A DNA stretch of 64,000 nucleotides from Cylindrospermopsis curvispora GIHE-G1 (GCF_014489415.1 NZ_CP060822.1:2713501-2777500), one strand, 5' to 3'. Shown: positions 9,582 through 18,975, counted from the stretch's first letter. Numbers and translations are program-made. The notes: generated from the sequence alone by a model not told the origin.

Positions 9582-10361
9582 ATGTGGAAGAATTGTTTAA
9601 GTACCGTTTCATCAGTAATGCTCGTTTTAGGTTGTTTCTATACCAATCAGCAACAGGCGATCGCCCAATCCCAACCTGTAATAGATCAGGATAGTTTAAA
9701 TGTAGCCAAGGGAATACCCTGGGGTGCAGGTGGTTTCCCCTTTAGTCAAGTAGCCAACATTAAGGACTCTTTGGTTGATATTATTTCAGGGAAGGTTGTT
9801 ATAGACCGACACGGAGAACCAGAGAGTGGTTTGTCCGGACCATTTTCTCAGCCTTTTCCAGGTAGGTTTGTGATTGTTTCCCTTTGGGGAAGCAATGTAG
9901 ATGGATGTTTTTTACAAGTGGTGGTGCAAAAATCACCCAATGATGGTCAAGCGGAATTACAGCAATTAGTCCCCAAAACCCTAGAGATAGGAGTTAATAA
10001 TCAAATTATAGAACTGGAACGGAACCCCAGCACCCAAGTGAGAGGATTTAAGGTTCCTTATACCTATACCCAAGCACAGGGAACTAGTGTGAATAACCTT
10101 ATAGGTAGAATTTTCTTTGGTGGAAACAATCAACCAGCAGAAAACTCCAACAAGCAAATATCTAGCAATTGGTACATGGCTACTACTCTTTTTGCAGTAG
10201 ATCAGGGCACTGCCAACTTCCTCAGAAGTGCACAACCAAGAGAAATACGGATTCGCTTAAGATTCGAAAATGGTGACGCTAGAATTGTGAGAATTGGCAA
10301 GGGCACAGTGGAAAAGTGGCCGGAAGTCTACGGATTTAATTCCAGATGTGTTCCTCAATAA
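9582..10361 (+). CDS. Secreted protein of unknown function, paired with the protease
   Basis: 259 residues from the ATG at 9582. A strong ribosome site (CAGGAGGAG at 9568-9576) decides this start over the longer frame from 9471. The N-terminus has a signal peptide with a possible lipobox (LVLGC, residues about 15-19). The mature part is rich in Gly, Asn and Gln with no motif I recognise (for example WGAGGFPFSQVANIKDSLVD). It follows the protease gene at 37 bp and could be its substrate, chaperone or inhibitor, but that is only context. Confidence 0.7.
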   Translation: MWKNCLSTVSSVMLVLGCFYTNQQQAIAQSQPVIDQDSLNVAKGIPWGAGGFPFSQVANIKDSLVDIISGKVVIDRHGEPESGLSGPFSQPFPGRFVIVSLWGSNVDGCFLQVVVQKSPNDGQAELQQLVPKTLEIGVNNQIIELERNPSTQVRGFKVPYTYTQAQGTSVNNLIGRIFFGGNNQPAENSNKQISSNWYMATTLFAVDQGTANFLRSAQPREIRIRLRFENGDARIVRIGKGTVEKWPEVYGFNSRCVPQ

Positions 10362-10371
10362 GCTTTACTTC

Positions 10372-10488
10372 TAAGTGGGTGAGTGGAATTAAATATAAGA
10401 TTAACGTAGGTTGGGTTTCGTTCCTCAACCCAACACCCCCATGGGTTACCGCTAACCCGTCCTGCAAATAATTGCGCCTCCCTACTTA
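10372..10488 (+). repeat. Dispersed MITE-like repeat, copy C
   Basis: Same orientation as copy A, starting TAAGTGGGTGAGTGG and ending CCTCCCTACTTA. The centre has diverged: GGGTTACCGCTAACCC replaces the GGGTCTCGTTACTCGACCC arm but remains an inverted repeat, so stem pairing has been kept while the sequence changed. It begins 11 bp after the preceding stop codon. Confidence 0.78.
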
Positions 10489-10659
10489 GTCAACTCTGAT
10501 AGATGATTAATAGGTTCCACACTTTCTTAAAAGTAAAGTGGAGAATTAAGTTTTTTAAAACCACTGACCCAAACCAAGAAAAGTAGCTAGAATGGAAGGG
10601 AAACTCTCTTTTAAACAAGAAGAGTGGAACCACTAGGGAAAACCCAAACCAAACTTTTT

Positions 10660-10848
10660 ATGGATTCAAATGGCCCGTCTACTAACCTGTCTAACACATA
10701 CTCCCAACGTGTAGCAGATATTGTGGGAACGGTAATTGCTCTTTTAACCCTAATTATGCCTGTACTAATCATCTCCCATTATTCCTCAGCGGAAGTTCAG
10801 AATCCACCACAACCGGTAATCTACAATTTGACAACAGATAAACCATAG
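10660..10848 (+). CDS. Small single-pass membrane protein, unknown function
   Basis: 62 residues from the ATG at 10660; an in-frame GTG at 10624 would add 12 residues. One hydrophobic helix spans residues about 18-38 (IVGTVIALLTLIMPVLII), flanked by a polar N-terminus and a short Pro/Gln-rich tail. No family is recognised. It sits alone between a repeat and ppa, so confidence that it is expressed is moderate. Confidence 0.45.
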   Translation: MDSNGPSTNLSNTYSQRVADIVGTVIALLTLIMPVLIISHYSSAEVQNPPQPVIYNLTTDKP

Positions 10849-10975
10849 CCATGAACTAACCAGATATAAAATCAGATTTCTCAAAAAGGATGTGAACATA
10901 GCACAATTATCCTAAAATCTAGCAAGAGAACCTCCGGGTTCTAAATAAATTAACTGTTAGTACGGGAGTTTTGTT

Positions 10976-11485
10976 GTGGATTTATCTCTTATTCCTGCTC
11001 AACCTAAACCAGGTGTGATTAATGTGCTGATTGAAATTGCTGGTGGGAGTCAGAATAAATACGAATTTGATAAGGAATTAAATGCTTTCGCCTTGGACCG
11101 GGTGCTTTATTCTTCCGTCAAATACCCTTATGACTATGGTTTTATTCCTAACACCCTAGCTGAGGATGGAGATCCCCTAGATGGAATGGTGATCATGGAT
11201 GAACCAACTTTCCCTGGTTGTGTTATCCCAGCTAGACCTATTGGTTTTCTGGAAATGATTGATGGTGGTGAACGGGATGAAAAAATCCTTTGTGTCCCCG
11301 TCAAGGATCCTCGCTACGCCCATGTAAACTCGCTGAAGGATATCCCTCCTCATAGGTTGGAAGAAATTGCGGAGTTTTTCCGTAGTTATAAAAATTTGGA
11401 GAAGAAGGTGACACAAATTCTCGGTTGGCATGATGCGGATAAGGTTGCACCTTTAGTGCAAAAGTGTGTCGCTGCTGCTAAGTAG
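10976..11485 (+). CDS. ppa: Inorganic pyrophosphatase (family I)
   Basis: 169 residues with a GTG start preceded by GGGAG. The family I active-site motifs are present: [30 protein letters not shown] (Asp residues bind Mg2+) and DPRYAHV. The enzyme hydrolyses cytosolic pyrophosphate and so pulls biosynthetic reactions forward. Length is standard for bacterial PPase. Confidence 0.96.
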   Translation: MDLSLIPAQPKPGVINVLIEIAGGSQNKYEFDKELNAFALDRVLYSSVKYPYDYGFIPNTLAEDGDPLDGMVIMDEPTFPGCVIPARPIGFLEMIDGGERDEKILCVPVKDPRYAHVNSLKDIPPHRLEEIAEFFRSYKNLEKKVTQILGWHDADKVAPLVQKCVAAAK

Positions 11486-11632
11486 GGACGCAACAACAGG
11501 TTCTTTGGTGGATGTGGAAAACAAAAAAGAGGCTTGTGCGCACTACTTCAGTCCCAATCTGGCACTTTTTTCGTTTTTTGCCCACCTTTTTCCCCTTTCC
11601 CCTATATATGTTGGCAAACAACTTTTAAGGAA

Positions 11633-12037
11633 ATGCAGCGTACTCTACTTTTGGCTAAAGTTCACAACTGTACCCTAACTGGTGCAAATGTTAATTATGT
11701 GGGTAGTATCAGTGTTGACCTAGTTCTTTTACATGAGGCTGGTATTCTACCATACGAGCAGGTACAAGTGGTGAATAAGAACAATGGCAAGCGGTTCATT
11801 ACTTATGCGATCGCAGCACCAGCTAACTCGGGGATCATTGAGTTGAACGGAGCAGCAGCTAGATTGGGCGTAACGGGCGATCGCCTGATTATCATGACCT
11901 ATGGGCAATTTACTGAGGAAGAATTAAAGGAGTATTGTCCTAGGGTGGTAATTGTCAACGAGAAGAATCAAATCCTAGAGGTGAGAAATTATGATGATCA
12001 GTACATTAGGGGATCTGGAGTAATTGGTGTAGTTTAG
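11633..12037 (+). CDS. panD: Aspartate 1-decarboxylase proenzyme
   Basis: 134 residues from the ATG at 11633 ([16 protein letters not shown]). The open frame runs back to 11534, but only the later start fits the family. The self-cleavage site is Gly24-Ser25 in NYVGSISVD, where the pyruvoyl cofactor forms. Motifs [14 protein letters not shown] and [10 protein letters not shown] are conserved. The enzyme makes beta-alanine from aspartate for pantothenate and CoA. Its last 32 bp overlap the 3' end of the convergent cnaT gene. Confidence 0.95.
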   Translation: MQRTLLLAKVHNCTLTGANVNYVGSISVDLVLLHEAGILPYEQVQVVNKNNGKRFITYAIAAPANSGIIELNGAAARLGVTGDRLIIMTYGQFTEEELKEYCPRVVIVNEKNQILEVRNYDDQYIRGSGVIGVV

Positions 12038-13040
12038 CAGCTACTAGACCGCTATGGAGTAGTTCTCTAGCTTTATCTATTCCTGCTGACATGTGTGGAC
12101 TAATACCACTGTGCCATAAGTAAAAACCTCCGTTCCAAATAGCTGTCTCCATCAACTCATTGCTTTCTCCTCCAATAATAGATTTGATGTCTGTCATGAG
12201 CTGCTCTGGACTATGTAAGGGTACATTCTTATTGCTGAATTCATAGTCCCGGGATGCCAAATTCAGTCTTTGTAATTCCTGGGAAGCTGATGTGCCAATA
12301 ATCGCAGTCCGATCCTTTGGTAAATCCGTACTACCTTCCAACCCTTTGATAAAGGTATATTGTTTCACTCCTCTCATCTCTAAAGCTGTTTGCAACATCC
12401 CCTCTGTGGGAGGATGGACAAAGCCAGCAATAATATGGGCATTACCTACATAAGGACACCAAATTAATTCCATTGTTGCTAGTGGTGGACGTTTCCCCAG
12501 TTGTTCCCTATATTCCCAAAGACTTTTAGTTAAGCTAAAATGACTGGGTGTATGTATAAAACCAATACCGGTTATGTTAAATATTTTTTGAGTGGTTTCT
12601 AAGCATACCTTAGCCCAATTAATTCCTAAGTTTTGCCAAATTTCTATTAGGGGTAAACCATACTTGGTGGGATAGCGATCGCCTCCGTGCATGATTACAG
12701 GTTTACCCGCTGCTGTCAACAATAAAGCAGTAATGATATTAACTGGAGCTGTGCGGACTCTACCATCATAGGGTATACCAAAAACTATGGGATTTTCATG
12801 ATAGTTAGTTAGGTTCAATTTAGGACCTAGTTCATCATAAGCATCTAGCATACCTGCTAGTTCTTCACCTGTGGGACGTTTAATCCGATGGGCAATTAAA
12901 AATGCGCCTATTTGTACAGGTGTGGGTTCAGATAATAACATCATCTTCATAGCTGTATAAGCTTCTTGACGACTGAGATTTTCTGAGGTGTGGTTTCCGC
13001 TACCAATTTTGCGGATAAATTCTCTAAATATATGGGACAT
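12006..13040 (-). CDS. cnaT: CnaT, anthranilate-phosphoribosyltransferase-like protein needed for nitrate-assimilation gene expression
   Basis: 344 residues of the TrpD/glycosyltransferase-3 fold, with an N-terminal helical bundle ([29 protein letters not shown]) and an alpha/beta domain. The PRPP-binding GTGGD of real TrpD is replaced by [14 protein letters not shown] and [12 protein letters not shown], so tryptophan synthesis is unlikely. The gene lies 27 bp downstream of ntcB on the same strand, the arrangement of ntcB-cnaT in Anabaena, where CnaT is required to express the nir operon. The assignment rests on family plus this context. No nir/nrt gene is in the window. Confidence 0.8.
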   Translation of the reverse strand: MSHIFREFIRKIGSGNHTSENLSRQEAYTAMKMMLLSEPTPVQIGAFLIAHRIKRPTGEELAGMLDAYDELGPKLNLTNYHENPIVFGIPYDGRVRTAPVNIITALLLTAAGKPVIMHGGDRYPTKYGLPLIEIWQNLGINWAKVCLETTQKIFNITGIGFIHTPSHFSLTKSLWEYREQLGKRPPLATMELIWCPYVGNAHIIAGFVHPPTEGMLQTALEMRGVKQYTFIKGLEGSTDLPKDRTAIIGTSASQELQRLNLASRDYEFSNKNVPLHSPEQLMTDIKSIIGGESNELMETAIWNGGFYLWHSGISPHMSAGIDKARELLHSGLVAAKLHQLLQIP

Positions 13041-13067
13041 AAGAAACTGTGAATGGTTAATGGGGAA

Positions 13068-14009
13068 TCAAGACAAAGACTGCTTTGGAGGGATATGGTC
13101 AGCTACTAATTGCCAAAAGTGTTCTATGGGGGGTATTTTTAACCGATCCTGGGTAGTTACCATCACCACCCGACGAGTGAAACTAGAATCCCCTCCTAAT
13201 TCATGATCTTTATCCTCATTATTGTTGAGAGAACGTACTACTAGACTAGGATCAAACTTGGCTTCAATTAGCGCTGAATGAGGTAATAAAGCTATCAGTT
13301 TCCCCTGTCTCACCACACCCCGAAAAGCATCTAAAGTATTCACTTCTAATGCTGCTTTTAATACTGCTCCTAGCTGATCAAACTTCTCTTGAATTAGTCG
13401 CTGCATTCCATAACCATCCTTAAATACCACCTGGGGATATTTAACTAGTTCACTCCACGGTATGGATCTAAATTCCGCTAAAGGATGATTGATTCCTACT
13501 AATACTTCTATTGGCTCTTCATATAGGTTTTTTACCACCATTTCCTTACCAGTAATTAGAAACTTGTTGTACATCACAATTGCCAAATCTACTAGACCAT
13601 CTTTCAATACTTTTAAAGAGCGATCGCTACCTAATGAGGTGACTCTTAATTGTACTTGAGGATAGTTGTGACAAAACATTTGTAACACTTCCGGTAAATA
13701 GGAACTACAAATAGAGTGGATTGCTGCAACACATAATTCTGGTTGTTTTCCGCTGATTAAATCCGTTAGTTCCTGGGTTGCAAATTCCCATTCTTGGCAA
13801 ATTTTTCTCACACGCGGTAGTAATCTTTCACCACCTAATGTTAACTTAGCATGAGTGTTTCTATGAAACAACTCTACACCTAAATCTGCCTCTAAACCCT
13901 GAATTTGCCTACTGATCGTAGATTGGGTGACCCCACATTTTTTGGCAGCTTGTTGGAAACTACCTGTTTGGGCGATCGCTAAAAAGGCTTGCAACTGCTC
14001 TAAACGCAT
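13068..14009 (-). CDS. ntcB: NtcB, LysR-type activator of nitrate assimilation
   Basis: 313 residues. The LysR winged helix-turn-helix is at residues 1-60 (MRLEQLQAFLAIAQTGSFQQ, then GVTQSTISRQIQGLEADLG), followed by a two-lobed effector domain. The sequence style and the downstream cnaT gene match cyanobacterial NtcB. NtcB activates nir/nrt genes together with NtcA, responding to nitrite. A perfect NtcA site (GTA-N8-TAC) lies 58-71 bp upstream of the start. A generic LysR regulator is the fallback. Confidence 0.85.
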   Translation of the reverse strand: MRLEQLQAFLAIAQTGSFQQAAKKCGVTQSTISRQIQGLEADLGVELFHRNTHAKLTLGGERLLPRVRKICQEWEFATQELTDLISGKQPELCVAAIHSICSSYLPEVLQMFCHNYPQVQLRVTSLGSDRSLKVLKDGLVDLAIVMYNKFLITGKEMVVKNLYEEPIEVLVGINHPLAEFRSIPWSELVKYPQVVFKDGYGMQRLIQEKFDQLGAVLKAALEVNTLDAFRGVVRQGKLIALLPHSALIEAKFDPSLVVRSLNNNEDKDHELGGDSSFTRRVVMVTTQDRLKIPPIEHFWQLVADHIPPKQSLS

Positions 14010-14066
14010 AATTAACAGGAATTGTATCCCGAGTTTTTGACTTAAAATTCTGATTCCATCATTTTA

Positions 14067-14080
14067 GTAGGTTATGATAC
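14067..14080 (-). promoter_or_regulatory. NtcA-binding site upstream of ntcB
   Basis: GTAGGTTATGATAC is an exact match to the NtcA consensus GTA-N8-TAC. On the ntcB strand it is followed, about 20-22 bp on, by TTTAAG/TAAGTC, which loosely matches the -10 (TAN3T) expected for a class II NtcA-activated promoter. ntcB is a known NtcA target in Anabaena, so site and gene support each other. Confidence 0.65.
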
Positions 14081-14129
14081 AAACTTTTGACAATTTTTGT
14101 TGTAATAGCAATCGACTCAATATTTGAGT

Positions 14130-14234
14130 ATTAACCTAGTATTAGTTTTATCTGCAAGGGGGGAGGGCTATATATTGGTTTTGTATTAACCTTGTATTAA
14201 CTGGGCATTAATTGATCATTAATTCATTATTAAC
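14130..14234 (+). repeat. ATTAAC/T repeats phased at exactly 11 bp
   Basis: ATTAAC or close variants begin at 14130, 14141 (ATTAGT), 14174 (ATTGGT), 14185, 14196, 14207 (ATTAAT), 14218 (ATTAAT) and 14229. Every start is a multiple of 11 from the first, so all sit on one face of the helix. The block lies between ntcB and the divergent ureidoglycolate-lyase-like gene, 112 bp before the latter's start. It could be a multi-site operator or a curved-DNA element. Confidence 0.6.
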
Positions 14235-14345
14235 TCAAGCTCATAAATATGGGGGGAGGTGTATGACCCCACAAATGATCCACCCTTGAAGCAGGTGACT
14301 AGGGCTATAATATTTTTGACTAAATTTGTATCTAGGGAGTATTTC

Positions 14346-14843
14346 GTGAACACAGCTGTAAAATTGCAGGAGTTAATGGCACAATTTATCACTCCAGAAA
14401 GTTTCCAACCTTATGGACAGGTGATCTTTCCTTGTAAAGACGATAAAATTTTTGACTATACAGATGCTCAACTAAGTTTAGAGAATGGTATTACACGCTT
14501 CTATATTATGCGCTTAAAAAAACAAGGAACACGATTTCATAAGATAACTCGTCATGTTGAATGTACTCAGTGTCTAGGTTCTCTGGAAGGGAAGGATTGG
14601 TTTATGGCAGTTTGTCCACCAGAGAATAATAATAGGGAACCCATTTTAGATAAGTTAGTGGTCTTTCACATTCCCGGTAACTGTTTTATCAAACTAGAAG
14701 TAGGAACTTGGCACGCAGGTCCCTATTTCTATCATGATTTTGTTGATTTTTATAATTTAGAACTTAGTGATACGAATCTTGTTGATCATTTCACCCATGA
14801 TTTTTTAAAAACTAATGGATTAACCTTTCAGATTGTACTGTAG
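14346..14843 (+). CDS. Ureidoglycolate lyase (AllA)-like cupin protein
   Basis: 165 residues from the GTG at 14346, chosen because GGGAG lies 8 bp upstream and this removes a non-conserved extension (the frame opens at 14259). AllA features are ITPESFQPYGQVI, a cupin core with FHKITRHVECTQCLGSLEGKDW, and the C-terminal TWHAGPYF. AllA releases glyoxylate and urea from ureidoglycolate in purine/allantoin breakdown. It is divergent from ntcB, consistent with a nitrogen-scavenging role, but no other allantoin gene is seen. A general cupin is the alternative. Confidence 0.72.
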   Translation: MNTAVKLQELMAQFITPESFQPYGQVIFPCKDDKIFDYTDAQLSLENGITRFYIMRLKKQGTRFHKITRHVECTQCLGSLEGKDWFMAVCPPENNNREPILDKLVVFHIPGNCFIKLEVGTWHAGPYFYHDFVDFYNLELSDTNLVDHFTHDFLKTNGLTFQIVL

Positions 14844-14922
14844 TCTAGCAATAGGTATGTGAATACACCTCATATAATACATAATATATATTAATTATCC
14901 CCCTATCCTCTTGCTCTAACTC

Positions 14923-15034
14923 TAAGTAAGGAGGCACAATTATTTGTAGGATGGGTTAACCCATGGGGGCGTTGGGTTTCATACTTCAACCCAACCTAGG
15001 TTCATCTTATATTTAATTCCACCCACCCACTTAA
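14923..15034 (-). repeat. Dispersed MITE-like repeat, copy D
   Basis: Reverse orientation, TAAGTAAGGAGGCACAATTA to CCACCCACCCACTTAA. The centre is shortened to GGATGGGTTAACCCATGGGG. The distal end overlaps the stop codon (15031-15033) of the minus-strand ABC transporter, so the repeat sits exactly at that gene's 3' end. Confidence 0.78.
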
Positions 15035-16926
15035 CTGCCTAACATTTGTAAATTATGTAAAGTTGCATAAAGTCCCCCTTGATTGATTAGTTCCTGATGA
15101 CTTCCCTGTTCAATTAATTCACCTCTTTTTAAAACAAAAATTCTATCCACATTTCTAATAGTTGACAACCGGTGGGCAATTATTATAGCTGTCCTTGCAG
15201 TTAACAACTGATTTAACGCTTGTTGAATTAGTGCTTCAGTTCCCACATCTAAGTTGGCAGTTGCTTCATCTAAAATCAAAATTTGTGGATTACGAATGGC
15301 TGCTCTCGCAAATGCTAATAGTTGTTTTTGTCCCCCTGAAATATTTGTGCCTCTCTCTCTTAATTCCGTATTATAACCTTGAGGTAACTCTTGAATGAAA
15401 CTGGCAACATTGGTTTTTTCTGCAGCGCTCTCAATCTCTTCTGATGTGTAGTTATCTCCTAAACTAATATTACTTTTTACGTCACCAGCAAACAAAAAGA
15501 CTTCCTGCAAAATTACTGCCATGTAACGTCTTAGCTCAATTTGTGGTATCTCCTGAATATCTATACCATCAATTAGAATACGTCCTTTTGTGGGTTCATA
15601 AAGTCTACACAAAAGACGAATGATTGAACTTTTACCCGCTCCAGTAGGACCCACTAAGGCTATTTTCTCTCCAGGGTGAATGACAAAATCTAAATTTTTG
15701 AGTACATAATCATCATCTTTGTACGCAAACCACACGTTCTCAAAGCGAATTTCTCCTAATGCTGAAGGGGTGATAAAGTTCTGTTCTTCTAAGTTCTTAA
15801 TGGTCTCACCTATATAGTTACCCTGATTGTCTAATAGTGAAAATTTAGGACTGACCCGGTCTTTAATTTCTATGGGTTCATCTAAAATGTTGCTGACTCT
15901 TTCAATGGCAGTAAATCCACCCTGAATAATTGTGAATTTCTCAGCAAAGTTTCGTAAGGGGTCAAATAGCTGTTGAGCATACAGTATAAATGCTGATAAA
16001 ATACCAAAGGTTATGCTTCGCCCCAATAATAAATAACCTCCAACCCATAAAACACCCGCTATAGCAATTAAGCTAACCCATTCTAATGTGGCGGAAACCG
16101 CTGAATCATACCAGATGGTAGTGTCAACTTGTTCAACATATTTTGTGTTGGTGGCACGAAATAATTCCGCATTTAATTTCTGTCGTCGGAATAACTGCAC
16201 TACGTTAATACCAGCAATATTTTCTTGCAGTTGAGAATTTATCTTTGATAGCTCCTCTCTCGATTTATAATTTGCTTGACGATATTCTTTCTGAAAGTAG
16301 ATAATTAACCAGGAAATTGGCACTAAAATCAATATTAGTAAACAGGCAAGTTGCCACTGAATTGTGAACATTAAAATGGTAATCACTAACATCGAAAATA
16401 TATCAGAAATAATACCAATAGCACCTGTGGCAAATACATCTCCTAAACTTTCTACGTCACTAACCAATCTAGTAACCAATTTTCCTACCGGGGTAGATTC
16501 AAAAAACCTCAAGGATAGAGATGTTACATGACTAAATAAGTCTTGACGAATTGCAGCAGTAATTCTCTGCCCCACTTTTTGGACTAAATAACTCTGAACC
16601 CCTACCAAGGATAGTCTCACTACCATTGTTGCTAGTAGTAGTGCTTGTATGATTCCTAGTCCTTCCCATAAACTGCGACTGGTCAGAAATTTGTAAGTCC
16701 CCGGTTCTTGACGAATTAATGATATTGCTTGTCCAATTAGTAATGGTTGTATGGAATTGGCGATCGCAATCGGTACAAGCAAAAGTAGCGATAATGCAAG
16801 TAGATATTTACTGTTACGACCATAGGGAACTAAACGCAAAAATAACCGCCAGTCATTTTGATTTTGGCGGTAGTCTGGTTTGCGGGGCTTTTTGTCGGAT
16901 TTTTTCTGAAATGGGTAGATGATCAT
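15031..16926 (-). CDS. ABC exporter with fused membrane and ATPase domains
   Basis: 631 residues. Six hydrophobic helices occupy residues about 30-330 (ABC type-1 exporter fold), and the nucleotide-binding domain residues about 385-625. Walker A is GPTGAGKSS, the signature NISGGQKQ, and Walker B ILILDEATANLD followed by the switch IIAHRLST. The protein would act as a homodimer exporting lipid, peptide or drug (MsbA/multidrug-like). The substrate is not evident. The stop codon lies at the edge of a dispersed repeat. Confidence 0.9.
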   Translation of the reverse strand: MIIYPFQKKSDKKPRKPDYRQNQNDWRLFLRLVPYGRNSKYLLALSLLLLVPIAIANSIQPLLIGQAISLIRQEPGTYKFLTSRSLWEGLGIIQALLLATMVVRLSLVGVQSYLVQKVGQRITAAIRQDLFSHVTSLSLRFFESTPVGKLVTRLVSDVESLGDVFATGAIGIISDIFSMLVITILMFTIQWQLACLLILILVPISWLIIYFQKEYRQANYKSREELSKINSQLQENIAGINVVQLFRRQKLNAELFRATNTKYVEQVDTTIWYDSAVSATLEWVSLIAIAGVLWVGGYLLLGRSITFGILSAFILYAQQLFDPLRNFAEKFTIIQGGFTAIERVSNILDEPIEIKDRVSPKFSLLDNQGNYIGETIKNLEEQNFITPSALGEIRFENVWFAYKDDDYVLKNLDFVIHPGEKIALVGPTGAGKSSIIRLLCRLYEPTKGRILIDGIDIQEIPQIELRRYMAVILQEVFLFAGDVKSNISLGDNYTSEEIESAAEKTNVASFIQELPQGYNTELRERGTNISGGQKQLLAFARAAIRNPQILILDEATANLDVGTEALIQQALNQLLTARTAIIIAHRLSTIRNVDRIFVLKRGELIEQGSHQELINQGGLYATLHNLQMLGS

Positions 16927-16946
16927 CTTAGTGATTGTCGCGTTGA

Positions 16947-18299
16947 TTATCGCATGGTGACAAATTCTTCAGCTGAACTTGGATGAATCCCTACGGTAGC
17001 ATCAAAGTTGGCTTTAGTTGCTCCCATTTTAATAGCAATTGCAATTCCTTGAATAATTTCTGCTGCATTATTTCCCACCATGTGAGCCCCCAGGACTAAA
17101 TCACTGGTTTGCTCCACCACTAATTTTATCAAGGTTTTTTCTTCTTTCCCTGGTAGGGTATAGTACATGGGACGAAAACGACTGCGATAAACTTTCACTG
17201 CGTCACCATATTTCTCCCGCGCTTGTTCTTCTGTGAGTCCCACTGTAGCTGCTTCTGGTGTGGTGAAAATTGCTGTGGGCACATTTTCATAACTCATGGT
17301 GCGAGACTTACCTCCGAAGACAGTATCAGCAAATGCCCTACCTTCATTTATCGCTACCGGGGTTAAGTTAATTTTGTTGGTACAGTCACCTACAGCATAA
17401 ATATTCTCCTCTTCTGTGCGACTATACTCATCTACCACGATCGCCCCCTGGTCTAATTGGATTTTGGTGTTTTCCAATCCCAAATTTTCAGTTTTTGGTT
17501 TGCGACCTAAAGCTGCTAAACTTACCGCATCAACAATTACCGTGTCTTCTTGTTGTCCATCCTGACGGAATTTAACTTGGAATGTTTCACCTTGTTTTTC
17601 TATGGCGATTATTTGAGCATGATTAATAATATTAATACCATGGTTACTCATACCCTGTTGAATTTCATTTCGTAAATCATGGTCAAAACCACGTAAAATC
17701 ATATCACCACGAATAATTTGAGTGACTTCCGTGCCCAATCCATTCATAATACAGGCAAACTCGCTCCCAATATAACCACCACCCAAGATCACCATTTTTT
17801 GCGGTTGGGTTTTCAGGTGGAACATGTCATCAGATACAATGGCATGTTCAATTCCAGGGGTATTTGGTCTAGTTGGATAACCACCTACTGCAATTAGTAT
17901 TTTGTTTGCTGTGATTTGCCGTTCACCAACTGTAATGGTATGAGTGTCAACAAGTTTGGCATACCCCCGTATAACCTCCACTTGGGAATTATCTAACATT
18001 CTCTGATAAATCCCATTCAAACGGGTTACCTCGTTATTGACTGCGTTAATCATCTTTTCCCAATCTAGGGAACTGGTAACCCTACCCCACCCATACCCCA
18101 CAGCATCAGAAAACAATCCCGGAAAATGGGAAGCATAAACCATCAGCTTCTTGGGCACACAACCACGATTTACACAGGTTCCACCTAATCTATCAAACTC
18201 AGCAATTCCTACCCTTGCTCCATATTCTGCTGCTCTTCTAGCTGTAGCAATACCACCAGAACCTGCACCAATTACAAATAAGTCAAAATCGTAATTCAT
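16947..18299 (-). CDS. gor: Glutathione reductase
   Basis: 450 residues. FAD-binding GAGSGG is at residues 11-16 and the redox pair Cys42/Cys47 in GGTCVNRGCVPKK. The NAD(P)H-binding GGGYIGSEFA lies in the middle and the dimer-interface catalytic VGIHPSSAEE at the C-terminus. The enzyme keeps glutathione reduced in the cytosol. It is next to a peroxiredoxin gene (143 bp, same strand), which fits glutathione-linked peroxide defence. Mercuric reductase or dihydrolipoamide dehydrogenase is unlikely given the active-site spacing. Confidence 0.92.
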   Translation of the reverse strand: MNYDFDLFVIGAGSGGIATARRAAEYGARVGIAEFDRLGGTCVNRGCVPKKLMVYASHFPGLFSDAVGYGWGRVTSSLDWEKMINAVNNEVTRLNGIYQRMLDNSQVEVIRGYAKLVDTHTITVGERQITANKILIAVGGYPTRPNTPGIEHAIVSDDMFHLKTQPQKMVILGGGYIGSEFACIMNGLGTEVTQIIRGDMILRGFDHDLRNEIQQGMSNHGINIINHAQIIAIEKQGETFQVKFRQDGQQEDTVIVDAVSLAALGRKPKTENLGLENTKIQLDQGAIVVDEYSRTEEENIYAVGDCTNKINLTPVAINEGRAFADTVFGGKSRTMSYENVPTAIFTTPEAATVGLTEEQAREKYGDAVKVYRSRFRPMYYTLPGKEEKTLIKLVVEQTSDLVLGAHMVGNNAAEIIQGIAIAIKMGATKANFDATVGIHPSSAEEFVTMR

Positions 18300-18356
18300 C
18301 TTTATAATCTCTTAATTAATAATCTCTTAATTACTATCGGTTTAATTAGTAAACCA

Positions 18357-18398
18357 TAAGTGGGTCGGTGGAATTAAATAATTGCGCCTCCCTACTTA
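18357..18398 (+). repeat. 42-bp minimal form of the dispersed repeat, copy E
   Basis: TAAGTGGGTCGGTGGAATTA is joined directly to AATAATTGCGCCTCCCTACTTA, so the left and right ends of the element are fused with the whole centre missing. It lies between gor and the peroxiredoxin gene. A form keeping only its two ends is what is expected of a MITE-like element. Confidence 0.7.
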
Positions 18399-18441
18399 CA
18401 AGTTGGTGAGAAGGAATCATTCCTTCCCACTTTTTATTCTC

Positions 18442-18975
18442 CTATTTTACGCTTTGCAGGTATTTTAGCATGGTGTCTGCATCGGAAACTTCAAAGGGAT
18501 CAGTAGGACAATTATCTTCGTAACCAGGTTCAATAAATATTTTTTCTATCTGACAGTTATTCACTACCATGGAATAACGCCAAGACCTCATTCCAAAACC
18601 CAGGTTGGACTTGTCCACTAACATACCCATTTTGCGGGTAAATTCTCCATTACCATCTGGTAACAAAAATACTTTCTGCGCTCCCTGTTGTTTACCCCAT
18701 TGGTACATAACAAAAGCATCATTCACAGATACACAAATTACCTCATCTATGCCCAATCTCTTAAACTCGTCATACAGTTCTTCATAGCGTGGTAAGTGAG
18801 AAGTAGAACAAGTGGGAGTAAAAGCTCCTGGTAATGAAAAGACAACTACACGCTTACCAGCAAACAACTGCTCTGTAGTCCGATCCTGCCAACGGAAAGG
18901 ATTGGGACCACCTATCAGCTCGTCACGAACACGGGTTTTGAAAACAACCTCGGGAACGGTTTGAATTACAGCCAT
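18442..18975 (-). CDS. Type II (Prx5-like) peroxiredoxin
   Basis: 177 residues. The peroxidatic Cys56 lies in [14 protein letters not shown], the hallmark of the Prx5/PrxII class. [10 protein letters not shown] supplies the conserved Arg, and [15 protein letters not shown] lies near the C-terminus. It reduces H2O2 and alkyl peroxides using glutathione/glutaredoxin or thioredoxin. Gene order with gor (same strand) and a PerR-like regulator (divergent) supports peroxide-inducible control through the palindrome at 19026-19040. Confidence 0.92.
   Translation of the reverse strand: MAVIQTVPEVVFKTRVRDELIGGPNPFRWQDRTTEQLFAGKRVVVFSLPGAFTPTCSTSHLPRYEELYDEFKRLGIDEVICVSVNDAFVMYQWGKQQGAQKVFLLPDGNGEFTRKMGMLVDKSNLGFGMRSWRYSMVVNNCQIEKIFIEPGYEDNCPTDPFEVSDADTMLKYLQSVK

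Noticed and set aside
12006-13040. Anthranilate phosphoribosyltransferase (trpD)
   Set aside because: The PRPP motif GTGGD is absent, and position next to ntcB indicates CnaT.
18405-18445. Terminator hairpin AAGGAATCATTCCTT after the peroxiredoxin gene
   Set aside because: The T-run is on the strand that carries no gene here, so its role is unclear.
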